DNA of 64,000 bases, taken from positions 23,757,727 to 23,821,726 of the forward strand of contig CM043703.1 of the NCBI GenBank assembly GCA_023935145.1. The letters run 5' to 3'. The position numbers and the translations under genes were made by a program. The notes beneath the pieces are model-generated. The model worked only from the letters and a program-made list of their open reading frames with translations. It was not told where the DNA came from and did not search any database. Shown here one piece after another: positions 23,759-35,887 of this stretch (position 1 is the stretch's first letter; each line of letters begins with the position of its first letter). The DNA comes from Bretschneidera sinensis. Lineage: Eukaryota > Streptophyta > Magnoliopsida > Brassicales > Akaniaceae.

Positions 23759-26188
23759 TTATATGTAAGTACACCGATCGTAACCTATACAAGAAAACAC
23801 ACATACAAATAAGGCATTATTAGATTATGCTATTTTCAATTTTAACTAAAAACACATATTCATAAATGTGTTAATGAACAATTAAACATTTTTGCTTAAC
23901 TAGTTAATTTTAGAGTTATATTTTTCACTTTCTTGGATAGACAGTGATGGACCACCAAAACTTCCACTCTCCCACTCGTGACAATAGTATTTTAATGGCA
24001 AAATAAAAAATTTTCTAGTTTAAAATTCTGACGTATCGCAATTTTACTCGTTCACTTTCTAATGATTTATTTTAGTGATTCTCTTTGATGAATTATTTCT
24101 GGTTAGTATAAAATAAAATTATTGTCACGAATGTAGTAATTGTAAATTATAGTATTATGCTATAATTAAAGAAATTATGGTATATAATTTTTATTTTTAA
24201 CTTACTTGGGTCATTGCTGGTAAGAAGACCCGTGTTGCTAAAACCACAATCACTGCGACCATGAGTTTGATAGAAAGCATTCATGGCATACGCGGCGTGT
24301 GCCCTCTTGCTGTTAGGGTTAAAGCATGCTCCATTGGCTTGAATAGGCTTGCAGTCAACACCATTTTGACCACACGCATAGTCTATATTTGATTGCAATT
24401 GTTTATCAGTAGCCTCTGGTTTTGGTACACACCATTTCTTCCCTGAAGCTGGCGCCAGTGTTGGAGTAGGTCTAGGTAATTGACCACCCTGTGTTACGTT
24501 TTTTTTCACTCATTATAATGATTTTTAAAAGGTAAAATAGACAATTATTAGTGAAACCTCTGCACGTGTTACAATATACTAATCAGAATGCCAAAAATGG
24601 AAGTTGATATATCAATGGTAGTTCATATAACGTAATATTTTTTTCTTTCAGTATTATTTGGTGAATTTTAGAATTAGTCCACCAACAACTTTAATTCCAA
24701 TTTTAAGTATTAACGTACGGTAAAAAAAATTGATAAAACACATAAATTACGAGTGAAAGTTTTTTATAAATTACCAAACCATTTTTCAATGATTAAAAAT
24801 GGTGTTCAGATCGTGTGATTCGACATTAACATAAGTTTATATCCTTACAAAATGATACAACTAAAGTACTATAAACACGAAAGAATTTAAATTCAATTCT
24901 TAATAAATCAGTAACCAAGAAAAAATCAGCTTACCTGTCCGTTGCGCATGATCCCAACATCATAAACAGGAGTGAAATCCGGTTTAAATAAACCCCAATT
25001 TCTCTCGGCGGTTGGACCGGATTTATATTCCTCGTTAAACAAAGCAAAAATAAACGTTTGGAACCGTCTTTTGGGCATCAAAGGTGTGCCTTGACCTGTA
25101 GCTTTACTAATCACATTCTTATTGAACAAAGCTGCGTTTTCCGGGTTGCAATATGGTTGGTCACAAGCCGAGGGCCAACCGGTTTCACCGATAACAATGT
25201 CAACGTCACCGTAACCCAAAGCTTTCATGGCAGAGTATGTGGTGTCCATTAACGCGTCAAACATGTTAGTGTACGTCAAGCTTGTTAATCTGTCACGAAC
25301 ACCTGGGTTTGGCTTGAAAATTGCAAAGTCTACATTGCGAGGGTCGAACCCGAAGTAAGGGTACGGGTTCACCATTAAGGGTGATTTGGTTTGACGTAAG
25401 AATTGGAGCATAGGTGCCATTATGCCCACGTCCCACCCGGGTCTGAACCGGCCCTCACTTGGTGAACCGTTAGGTTCGTAGGTGATTATGTTAAGAGCGT
25501 GTGCTGTTGTGACCTGAAGAAATAAATTAAAATAGTTATACCCCGTAACAATTAAAATATATATAACAAGTGCTAATTTAATTTGCACCGTCAAATAGCA
25601 ACCAGCCATTTGCGTCATACTCAAAAGCTTTTACGCGAATGACTAGGTGCAATTTGGTGGTGCAAATTAAATTAACACTAATATCCAAAATTAATTAGCA
25701 GTTTAATCAGAAAAAAAATTTCTCTAATTAAGCATAGCATTAACCTTAACACCCCTGATTCCAGAGCGAATCAAGGCTTTGTGAAGACTCCTCATAGCTG
25801 GAACAAGGCGTGAAATAAGGTTGTTATCGCCAGAAAGCAATATTTCGTTACCCATAGAGATGTATTTGATCTTTGTCTGAGGATGAAACGGAGAAATGTT
25901 GGCCGCAACCCACTTGTTTGCCTGACTAGCCTCCACGAGAGAAGGAATGACATCGTTGGGGACCGTGACAGTCACCGAGATGCCGCTGTTGGCGAATGCT
26001 CTAAGAATGTCAGGGTTCACGTCAAAAATTTTAATGCTATCGATGGTTGTTTGGGTTTTGAGGAAGTTGGCAACTTGTGATGGTGGAGGGAGGTTTCCAT
26101 TCGTCCCGTAGTTTACACCGATGGCGTAAGTGGTGGTAGAGAGGTGGAGGACGGTGGTGGCCAAGAGGAGGAGCAAGGTTGCGGCCAT
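23759..26188 (-). CDS. Glucan endo-1,3-beta-glucosidase, GH17 with C-terminal X8 (CBM43) domain
   Basis: Four minus-strand exons: 25745-26188, 24935-25513, 24206-24488 and 23759-23784. Introns of 231, 446 and 421 bp are all GT-AG. The product is 443 aa. Residues 1-22 are a signal peptide ending TYA, directly before IGVNYG, the usual mature start of GH17. Glu115 in YISMGNE is the expected acid/base and Glu258 in IGETGWPSAC the expected nucleophile. FALFNEEYKSG and ERNWGLF are typical of the family. After a Pro/Thr linker (about 344-355), residues 361-443 form an X8 domain with six cysteines (361, 380, 387, 396, 422, 440). There is no hydrophobic tail, so no GPI anchor is predicted and the enzyme should be secreted to the cell wall. 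It hydrolyses beta-1,3-glucan such as callose. Specific role (defence, pollen, plasmodesmata) cannot be told from sequence. Confidence 0.93.
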
Positions 26189-26254
26189 TTGGGATTATAT
26201 ATATATATGGATTTTTGTGGAGGAAGGGTAATTATGATCAGGCATGTGAAGGAA

Positions 26255-26264
26255 ATTATATATA
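26255..26264 (-). promoter_or_regulatory. Probable TATA box of glucanase copy 2
   Basis: TATATATAAT on the minus strand lies 67-76 bp upstream of the ATG at 26188, with the same context as in copy 1. A start of transcription about 30 bp downstream would give a leader of roughly 40 nt. Confidence 0.45.
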
Positions 26265-27120
26265 GTGAGAGCTATTTACATCGTGTATGATAAATATAGG
26301 AAAATTTGTTATCAGCAACATCTATTAAAAATAATTAAATGATTATTTTAGTCTTTTTTAGGATAAATATAGGTAGTCAAAGGAGATCACTAGATTCTCA
26401 AGGGTCCAAATTTTGTTTTATCTATTTTTAAGAAATCATATTTTGACCTTTCGATTTTCAACATTTTTGAGTGAGTTTTGGGAACAAGATTAGAGATGAT
26501 AGCATGAGATAGACAAGTAGAGCGATCTCATCGTATCTCAAAAATAATTTTATTTGATGTCTCATAAGATAATCGAATAAGACATTCTATCAAATTTATC
26601 TTGTCCACAAAATGGACAATATTGGTTAAAAATAATTATATCCCCCTCATCTTGTCCACCGAACACATCAAAATCGTGTTTTACACTTGATCTTGTTTGG
26701 GACAGTTTTTTTTTTTTTTTTGGTTCCTATTTATTATAAATAACCCAAACACTTTAACAAAATTGTTTACAACAACAAAAACTAGATTATTATAAACCAA
26801 AAGTATTAACCCTTTTCAAAAGAAGACCAGAGACTATTTTTGTTGACTAAAATATTTTTCCTTATTTTGCTCTTGAATGTCACAATTATTTACAATCTTG
26901 TCAATAATATAATTTTAAAATTATTAGTTCAATTTTCAAAAATGTGTATTATATCAATTTATTACTTTACAGTACAATTATCAAAATCAAATACCTTAAG
27001 CTTGGTTGGAATAAGTTGTCACTTTTGAGGTCTTAGTTATGTTTGGTGTATATCCATTAATGTACAAAAACAACAACAAAAAAATGTATCTTTTGGATTT
27101 TGTATTTCGTAAAATTCTAT
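26265..27120. other. Upstream region of glucanase copy 2, no gene
   Basis: AT-rich DNA matching 6772-7626, with a few point differences and a T-run near 26706. No gene or RNA is recognised. Confidence 0.5.
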
Positions 27121-29433
27121 GAATATGTGGCTCAATCAACTAATCGACTGCAAGTTATAAGCGTATATTGATAATGTTTTTGCTTCTATGAAGCGAAAAT
27201 GTGTCATAACATAATTTGATTATATTTTCTAGATACAAAAGAGACCAAATGGATCAAGATGTGTTAGGTTTGGTCAAACCCATGAAAAAGAAAAAAGAGA
27301 CGTCCGTGGTTATGTTTGGTGTTTTAATGGGGTACAAAAACCGGAAAGGAAAATAAAAAGTTTTCCTCTTCTTCTTTTGCAGTCGTGGCAGCTGCAGAAG
27401 GTTTATTCACTTTTGACAAGGTAGAAAATTATAATAAAGGAAATTGTTTCCTTTTCTTCGAGCAAAGGAAAGAAAAAGATACAACAATTTAGGGTTTACA
27501 ATTTTTGACATAATTCAATGAAGTAAAATGTCTATTATTGTTTTTTACACGAGATGATGTTATTAAATTGTTGGAGGAATTAAGTTTTGGTAAAAACTTG
27601 AGATATAATATTATTATCATTATCTTTACAAGGTTATTGCTCTATTTATCTTGTAGTTTTTTCCCTATAAATTAATTGAATGTTTTTCACATAAATTTTT
27701 CTTGTTTTTGGTAGTTTATTTTATTTGGTCTTTTGTTACTTCTCCACATTGTTTGCGTTAAGGTCAGAAATACTTCACACTGGAAAATCTTATGAACACA
27801 TGCTTAATTGATATGCATGGGCACCGATATGACTCAAAAGCTTAAGCTCATTAGTCTTTAACTTAAACCATTTACATAAGTCACTCTTATTTTTTCTTCT
27901 TTTGGATGTGGGATAACTCACATATGGATATCGCAACAAATCTCTCTCCATCATGTGTGAGTTATTGTAACAACACATCTCGGGTTGGCCACCCCCGAGA
28001 TGGTGTTATCACATTTTGAAAATCCCAGCACGACACATATATGCAACAATAAAAATAATACTTACAGAACTTCTTTTATATCAATCATCAACCCTCAACA
28101 TGGGAGATACATCAATATGATATTAACGTAAACATAATATACAACGTAAAATACATGAATGTTTACAAATAAATTTTTATTTTATTTTCTCACTAGTATG
28201 AGGATGTTGACATGTACATGGCTTACAGAAAATGATTTTGTCTAAATCTCAACTCACCAAACTATTTGTCATGTCTGCTACCTGAAATCGTTGTACAATG
28301 AGAGGTGAGCTTCACAAGCTCAATGAATAAAATTTACTAGAAGTGCTCAATCTATATAAATAGACTTCCAATATATTATTATTTATATTTCATACAACTT
28401 GATACAAGTATTCTAATATCACTGCACATATCATAAGTCTTATTCTTTATCAATCTCTTCTTCTTATTGATTGGTTCACCTTAAGCCCATCAATTATCTC
28501 AACATTACCTCGTAATGAGGTTCATATCATAAAATTTACCATTTAAATGGTTCTTATCACCATAACTGTCTCTCTGTGAGAATCATCCTTCTTTAAATAA
28601 ATTCACAATAACACCCCACACATCAGTATTGCAATAATGCAAGCAATAATTAAAACAAATGCAATGTATGAATTATTATTATGGGAACATCTTCCCACAT
28701 ATCGACATGTTTTTATCATAGACCAGCTACCTTCCTAGTTCTTTCATTCTCATTTAGACCAGCTTCCTTTTCGGTTCTTTTCTTTACAACTTGTCCCGGC
28801 TATCACGGTATTTATTTCCAGCATATACCGACTGTCACGGTGTCCATTTTATTTCCAGCACATACTGACTGCCACGGTTTTTCAATTAGACCGGCTGTCT
28901 TCCTGGTTCTTTTCTTTTCATTTAATGCATATGCATATAAACAATGATATGAAATATACATTTGAACAATAACATAAAAAAAAACAAATATGAATTCAAA
29001 TATTTAATTTTTTGCTATCCTAATTTTTCTCAAATTATATAAAAAAAAATTGACTAAATTCCCCTCATCCCAAATCACATCAAATCATCAAGCTTGTCAA
29101 GATCCACTAAATTTCATCTCCTCATAATTCGTATCAAAAATCGACCATAGCTCATCAAGAATTTCACTTATCGCTTTTATTATTAAATCAACTTATTATT
29201 TCAAAATATTATTTCTCACGTAATAATTTCTAATTATTTCTTCAATTCTTCATAAACCATACCCTTTGAAAATTCCCACTTTGAAATCCAGGAAGTATTA
29301 TGTAAGCTAAAAATTCTAAAATAATCATTATGTTATTACCTTCTATATTTCTGATAGCTTTTTGTGACTCTCTATAAAACTCCACAGTAAACCCCTTCAA
29401 AATTGTGCTCTTTTAAGCTTTCTTTCGGTTCCC
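27121..29433. repeat. Single copy of the 2.2-kb unit after glucanase copy 2
   Basis: It starts GAATATGTGGCTCAATCAAC and contains the spacer, the repeat-family arm and an E1 core starting TGTAACAACACATC at about 27966. The first 1 kb resembles type A units (TCAAACCC, GTCCGTGG), whereas the core after about 28140 resembles unit 6 (AAAATACATGAATGTTTACAAAT). It runs on to GGTTCCCAAG like unit 6 and so represents the un-amplified arrangement. Confidence 0.85.
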
Positions 29434-30806
29434 AAGTATTTAAAGAAAAAGAGTAATTGAAGGAAGATTAAACAAAATTTGGTAAGTCTAGTATTAACGT
29501 TTATATATTACGTATATTTATAAAATTTGAGATCTGTGGCAGCCAAAGGCAAAAGCCTTCTCAGCATTTTAACTTCCCAAGCCTCCACGTTTAATTCCTT
29601 GCACTTGTAACACATATATACTTTCAATTTTCAACCTGATGCCATGTTTCTATGGTTTTTTTTTTATAAAAGAAAATCTTTTTTTTTTCTTTTCTTTTCT
29701 CCTTCACGTTGGACCTGTCCAATATTTTTTTTTTATTTTTCCAATTTCTTTGTAATTATGCCCTCATGCGTCCAGTTTTTTTTCAATAGAATTATTTTAT
29801 TCAATACTAAATCCTTCGCGTAAATATATTATTTTAATTTTATGTCATATTTATTAAATTACTTTTTTACCCTTACTTTACAATTACAGTTATATATCAA
29901 ACTTTGCCTTGAATGGAACCATTGGTCAAACAATAAACATGAAGTCCTCTATAAGACAGACTATGTTATAGGGAAACTTGAAGGTTTTCCAAGAAACCGT
30001 AGGCACACAAACTTTTCATTCACATACTCAACCACAAGGCAGATAGTAGGTGTTATATGATCATGACCTGCTCGAATCAGACTCTCATACCACTTGTTAA
30101 GGTCGAAAATACTTCACACATGAGAGATCACAGGAACATGTTGTGCGTTTATCTACTTAAATTATAAAGCAAATAATCGAACTTGTTTTACTTGCATGTG
30201 CACAAGGTCAATAGTAGCATAGTATGCAAGTGTGAGATCGTCTCCACGGGGATTAGTGAATTTCACTTTAGAATTAGTTTTGCAAGATAAAAATAAAAAT
30301 GAGAGAAATAATTATTGAGTTTGAATTAAATAATAATGATAAAGGCGTAGGGACTTGATATCCACTACTAATAATGCTACCCCAACAAAACAATATGACA
30401 ATGCTTTACTTATGCTATGAATACATAATATTTGTCAACCTAAGGGTTTGGGCCACTCTTTAAGCTATTGATTTCCCTAAGCAACGAGTTAGGCATGGTG
30501 TATACTCTAACTCTTTTCTCTAGGGATTCAGCATGCTGTATACTGAGTTGTTCATTAAGAGAGCATAAGATCTGTGGAAATCGACAACCACACGAGACCT
30601 AGGGCTTGGTCCGCTCCCGGTTTCCCATGTTGATTAACCCAAGAACCCAGTGTGGATTTTTTTTGTTACTATTGTTGAACCCAGGACTCGGTCATCCAAA
30701 TTGATTCAACTAACTAATCCATACCACATGCATACGTTGATCAGACTCACATATGAGGAATTTAAATAAAAACAAGCATTAATCAAATCAAGAATCACAG
30801 CATAAA

Positions 30807-30970
30807 AATGGCGTAGTGGTAAGTTCGGCCTTCGAGATGGCGGTTCCCCCGTAAGGTCTCGGGTTCGAGTCCTGCCACTGCGCTGCACATCCTGCGATTT
30901 ACATCCTCCACAGGGTCCTAGGGCAAGGATTGTAGGGGCGATCATAATGGTCCGTTATCCAAAAAAAAAT
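30807..30970 (+). mobile_element. tRNA-derived SINE nested in the solo LTR
   Basis: RNA polymerase III box A (TGGCGTAGTGG, 30809-30819) and box B (GGTTCGAGTCC, 30862-30872) are present with proper spacing. A tRNA-unrelated body follows, then an A-rich end (CCAAAAAAAAA). A 14-bp duplication AATCACAGCATAAA flanks it at 30793-30806 and 30971-30984. The cloverleaf is not complete, so it is a SINE and not a tRNA gene. Confidence 0.88.
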
Positions 30971-31407
30971 AATCACAGCATAAATATTGCAAAGGCACCA
31001 ATACTGAATTATTGTTTAAACATAATTAGGGCTTCAACCAAGCCCTTACTAGGGTTTAGTTACACATGGTTGTGATGCTAAACATATTCATAAAATACAA
31101 ATAAAGAGGAAAGAATAAACTCGAGAGAAGAGTCATCAATTTCTCTCCAAAGCTTACAAACTAAAAGCAAAATCAAAAAGCTAGAATCAAAGTATGTTTT
31201 TTTGTGTTTTACAAGTCTATATATAGGGCTCTAAGGGTGCTCCGAAACCCTAATTTCCAATTTAAGGTCCAGAGACTTCTTTCCAATTCTGGCTCTGTCG
31301 CCTCTGGTGCGTATGCACTCGATCACATAGGTCTGCACTCGAGCACATGGGTGCACTCAAGCCTTCTAAGTGTGTGCACGAGTGCCTGTGAGCTTGGTCA
31401 TAAGAGA

Positions 31408-31425
31408 GGTGCGCTCGAGCGCACC
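31408..31425. repeat. Perfect 18-bp palindrome in solo LTR
   Basis: GGTGCGCTCGAGCGCACC equals its own reverse complement. Degenerate versions (TGCACTCGATCAC, TGCACTCGAGCAC, TGCACTCAAGC) lie within the preceding 120 bp. Confidence 0.8.
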
Positions 31426-32761
31426 TAGCTGGTTTGCAGATTTTTACTTTTTCTTCCTTAGAGCTCTAAAATGTCTTTCTTCAAAGACCTATAAAAAAAC
31501 AGAAAACACAAAAATGAAGTAGAATCTACTAAAATATATAAACAAAGAGTCTAACAAGTGTAAATTAGGGGGACTTAAATATGACTATTTAAGTACTTAT
31601 CAGAACACTTGCTTAATAAACATGGATGGACACCAATATGACTCAAAAGATTATGCTAATGAGTCTTGGGCCAAAACCATTTATATAAGTCACTATTTTT
31701 TTATTTCTTTTAGATGTGGGATAACTCACATTTGGATATCCCAACAGTTAGGTTGTGATTGATATTTATAACTGAGATCTTTGCTTTAAAACATTAGTAC
31801 TTTAGATATGGTTGATTTATAATATTTTTCAACAAGTGGTATCAGAGCACATATGAGTATCCCACATTAGAAAGAAGTAAAATTAAGATTGGGCAATATA
31901 CAAGTTTTGGGCTCAAAACTCTTGAGCTGAAGCTTTTGAGTCATATTAGTACCAATCCATGTTTATCGAGCTTGTGTTCGTATGATCTTTCACCATGTGA
32001 AGTACTCCTGACATTAACAAGTGGTATATCAAAACCTTGTTCAAGTTGTGTAACTCCCAAGATCCGCCACGTGGTTGAGTGTGTGGATGAAAAGTTTTTG
32101 TATGCGCGTCCATAGTTTCTTGGAATACTATCATGTGTGTCCCTTATAATACAGTCTGCCCCGTTGAGGATTTCTTATTAGTCGTGTGACAAGTAATGCC
32201 ATTCAAATGGAGTTTGGTATATAATTCACACGTGATGGAGAGATTTTTTCGGATATCCACATGTGAGTATCCCACATCATAAAAAAAATAAATAAAAAAT
32301 AATAAGAATTGACTATATACATGTTTTTTCCCCAAGGCTCTTGATCATAAGCTTTTGAGTCGTATTAGTGCCCATCTATATCTATCAAACCTGTGTTTAT
32401 ATGATCTCCCACAATGTGAAGATAACCAGCCCCTAACTTATATGTATGATCCCATTGAGGTTGCTTAGCCGAGTGACAAGTCCAATAAATGGGAAAGAAT
32501 GAATAGGAAGACAGTTTGTGGCATTTGAAAATCGATAGATTCAATGCCTTCCATCTTGTTGTCGATGAAACAAACGGAAAAAGTTTATTTAAAGTAAATT
32601 AGAGTCACTTAATGAGAGAAAGGAGATACATAACAATGATTTGGTGATAACAAAGGTTGTGAACTTTAAGTGCAAGAACGAACAATCCATTGCAAAAATT
32701 GAATGTTTTTCAAGACCTTGTGAACCATACAATGAAATTAGAGCTAATTGATGCAAGTGGG

Positions 32762-34720
32762 AAAACATTTTTCACTTTCCAAATATAAAGATTTTAAATC
32801 AACTAGATAGACATTATCTTTTTACTCTTGATGTCTATTACTAGACAATGAGAGGATTCAAATATGAATGTATTGCTTTTGTCACATAATTTACTAATAC
32901 TAAGTAAATTTGGCTTAAGGCCTTGCATTTATAGAACATGGTCAATGGTTGAATAATTTTTACCCACTTTGCCATGCCCGATAATCTTTATCTTGGTGTT
33001 ATCTCCAATGGTGACGTGTCTGCTATCCCTTAAAGTTAGCTTGTTGAACAAACTTTGATCACCAGTCATATGCTTTGAGCATCCACTATCAAAGTACCAA
33101 TAATTACCTTTTTTCTTAGTGTGGAGACATATCTACATTACACGTGGATATACAATGGTACTTTTAGGTATCTAAAATTTCTTGGATCCTTTGGGGTTAG
33201 TCCTAAAAAATACGGAGACTTTAGGGATCATACTTTCTTAACATTATAAGGTGCTCTATAATTGTAGACATGTTGATGATGCATAATCCTAGGATGATAG
33301 TTATAGAAATTTCCAGGATTTCTTGAATATGTATGCCTATTATTCCTTGGATGATCATTCCTACGATATATGTTTCTAGCATAAGAGTTATGAACATACA
33401 TGTTATCTCTAGGATATGCATGGTAGTAATTTCTAGAGTGTGCATTCCTAGCATGTGCATATCTTGAATGCGTATTCCTAACATTTGTATATGTTGAATG
33501 TGTATTCGTAGCATTTGTATTTCTAGGATTTCTATCTCTAGCATATGCTTTAGAATTCTTTGCATTTGAATTGAAATTTTCATTCTTAGGCTTATTAGCA
33601 TTTTTTGAAGGAAAGCACTTAACCTTGCTAGTGGCCTTAGAAGTGGAGGATTCATCCACACATATTGCTTTCATAAACAAAGTCTCTTTTGATTTTTGTT
33701 TGCCTAATAGAGAATAACCCAAATTGGATTTTTCTCCACTCATTCTTTAGCAAGATAGCACTTCATCTAGATTTTTTTTTCAAAGAATAAGCCTAGATAT
33801 AGTGTTATTCAACTCCATCACTTTCTTTTTTAAATCATCATTTTCATTTTTTCAAAAAATCTTGTGATAAGTTATAAAGCATGGAAGATAGTTTTCTTTT
33901 TCTTCCTTTAGACTTTCCATCTCTTTAGAGAGAGATTGGACTTCCTTCTCGAGAGCAATATTTCTATAATCAATTTTTTTTTAAATTCTTCATACATTTC
34001 ATTAATTACTTCAATCAATTCTTCACTACTACTAACAATATTATTATTATTAGGGGAGGAAGAATTTGTTACTTCATTTTCATCATCAATTTCCATTAAG
34101 AAAAGATTGACAATTTTTTCATATCCGACATCGTTGATGGAAAAGATCTTAATATCTTCCTTGTTAGTTCAAACTCCTCAATGTTCCCACCAAGAAGCTT
34201 TAAACCATTAACAATAGTGGTGAAGTGAGAGGGCATTTCAGAAATTGTTTCGTTAGGAGACATTTTAAAAGATTCATACTCATACACTAGCATATAATTT
34301 TTTGATTTTTTAACTTTACTAATGCCCTCATAAGTAATTTGAAATTGTCCCATATTTCCTAAGCCGAAACACATGTAGAAATTTAATCATATTCATTAAT
34401 ATCTAAAGCACAATGTAACGTACTAGTGGTTCTACTATTTAGAAATATCATTCTACAATCCTCTTCATTAAACTCCGATTTGAGTTTAGGCATTGTATGA
34501 TTGATTTCTACAATAGTTATTTCCTTAGTAGGAATTCTAGGTCCTTCTCAATGATTCTCCACAAATTATAATCTTGTCCTTCAACAAGTATTTTCATTCT
34601 ATTTTTCCAATAATTTTAATTTGTGGCATTGAACAAAGAAGGTATAGTATAGGAATGACCTTCGGTATAACTATTTGAAACCAATGGATCAACTCAAGGA
34701 TTTTAAGCCTAAAATTGAGC
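32762..34720 (-). pseudogene. Copia gag and protease-start remnant
   Basis: Minus-strand fragments match the gag of the complete element. A UBN2-type piece (34096-34374, with MGQFQITYEGISKVKKSKNY) is followed by an acidic segment and the Asn/His/Arg-rich tail (33228-33743). About 0.46 kb that would include the zinc knuckle is deleted near 34130. The TAG between gag and protease seen in the complete copy is also present here (near 33135). Multiple stops make it non-coding. Confidence 0.75.
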
Positions 34721-34725
34721 ACATG

Positions 34726-34737
34726 GTTCTGATACCA
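34726..34737 (-). promoter_or_regulatory. Primer-binding site of truncated Copia
   Basis: The complement reads TGGTATCAGAAC, one base off the iMet-tRNA site, 2 bp inside the LTR end. Confidence 0.7.
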
Positions 34738-34739
34738 AT

Positions 34740-35847
34740 TGTAGATCGGGGTAAAACACTAAGAGGGGGGTGAGTTGTTTAAAAAAAATTTGCACTTAAT
34801 AAACCAGTTTTGACAATTTAATCAAGTAAAGCACACAATAAATAAATTGTTTGAAATTAAATGAGAAAGGGAAGAGAATATGTAAACTCCGTTTATAATG
34901 GTTCGGCAATATCGAAATCTCTTCGACCCTATGTGCACTCTCTTCAAGGAATCTCCTTGAAACAATCCATTAAGAATAATCAAGCAACTTCTCGGGTGTT
35001 GCCAAAACCTTACAATAATCTCTTCCTCAAGGAAGTTACAAAGAAGTGTTTAATGCCTAAACACTCTAAGAGTTACACTAACTCTTTCTCTTTACAATGA
35101 TATGAAATAAATGTGGAAGAAGGATAAGAGAGATTTGAATTTAATGCTCTCACAAGGAAGAATATATCTCTCTTATAATTACAAAGCTTTTAAGAATGGC
35201 TCATAAAGAATTTTTAAAGCTTTTGTTGATAGCAAATGAGAAGATGAAGATTTTATGCTCTTGTGTATCATCTATCTCTCATTTGTGATGGGTTTTTATA
35301 GATAAGAGGACTACTAGTTGTTACTTTCAAAAAAAATCTCGTTTGGGATTAGTTTGGTGCATTAAATACACTGTACTGACCTTCTGAACTGAAATATTAC
35401 AGTTATTTTCTAATGTTTAGTCGACTAGATGGAACGTCCAGTCGACTGGATGGTTATTTAAATTCAAATTTAAGTCAGGGCTGTCATTCAGTCGACTGTA
35501 TGGTTTATTCAATCGACTGGTTAAATGAAGGAGACTTTTTGTTCTTCATTCAGTCGGTTGAATGAAACCATTCACTAAACCATGTCATTTAGTTGACTGA
35601 ACTATATTCAGTTGACTAAAAAGCTGAGTACTTGCAGGTAAAGATTTGCAGGTCTTACTTACCTTAGCATCTAAACTAGGTCTTCGTTCTTCATTTGAGT
35701 ATTTCTCAAGTACGATCTCTTCTTCTTTATGCTTGAATTATGTCTTGTTATTAAGTTGGATGCTTTTGTAACTTAAATACTTAGATAAAACTGTTAGTGT
35801 AATTTAAATAGTGTTTTGTCATAATTAAAATCAAATAAGGGTCAACA
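34740..35847 (-). repeat. 5' LTR of truncated Copia
   Basis: 1108 bp. On the minus strand it starts TGTTGACCCTTATTTG and ends CTCTTAGTGTTTTACCCCG...TACA. It contains several diverged copies of the CCAGTCGACTGG palindrome between 35420 and 35620. Confidence 0.8.
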
Positions 35848-35887
35848 AGCACCAATATGACTAAAAAGCTTAAGCTCATGAGTCTTG
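35848..35887. repeat. Remnant of dispersed repeat-family arm
   Basis: CACCAATATGACTAAAAAGC and CTCATGAGTCTTG match the arms in blocks A-C. The Gypsy-type LTR begins immediately after. Confidence 0.5.

Larger units (their letters stand above)
21271..27120. repeat. Segmental duplication block B (flank, intact glucanase, upstream DNA)
   Basis: Paralogue of 2197-7626 in the same order and orientation. It contains the 321 bp of exon 1 missing from block A. It joins a single 2.2-kb unit at 27121 through TAAAATTCTAT, the un-rearranged form of the junction sequence. Confidence 0.92.
30139..31602 (-). mobile_element. Solo LTR (Gypsy-type, minus orientation) with GAACA target-site duplication
   Basis: The insert starts TGTTGTGCG and ends ACTTATCA, and is flanked by GAACA at 30134-30138 and 31603-31607. 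Blocks A and B have the uninterrupted site. Read on the minus strand it starts TGATAAGTACTTAAATAG, a familiar start of non-coding plant LTRs. It is 1464 bp long, of which 178 bp are a later SINE and its duplication. It carries a perfect 18-bp palindrome at 31408-31425. Confidence 0.85.
29434..32762. repeat. Segmental duplication block C (flank only, gene lost)
   Basis: It matches the first 1.8 kb of blocks A and B from AAGTATTTAAAGAAAAAGAG onward, including the three repeat-family arms and a TGGTATCAGAGC site at 31837-31848. It is interrupted by a 1464-bp solo LTR. Homology stops near 32760, where a truncated Copia element begins, before the glucanase would be reached. Confidence 0.85.
32762..35847 (-). 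mobile_element. Truncated SIRE/Maximus-like Copia retrotransposon (5' end only)
   Basis: It is homologous to 51600-55365 of the complete element. It contains a 5' LTR (34740-35847), a primer-binding site, gag remnants and the start of the protease region, and it ends abruptly at about 32762. Integrase, RT, RNase H and 3' LTR are absent. No target-site duplication is seen, as expected for a truncated copy. Confidence 0.82.

Noticed and set aside
30809..30880. tRNA gene
   Set aside because: Boxes A and B are present, but the sequence does not fold into a full cloverleaf. It has a 3' body, an A-rich end and 14-bp target duplications, so it is a SINE.
30706..30945. 79-codon minus-strand frame over the SINE
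   Set aside because: It is an antisense reading of the SINE, a common spurious prediction.
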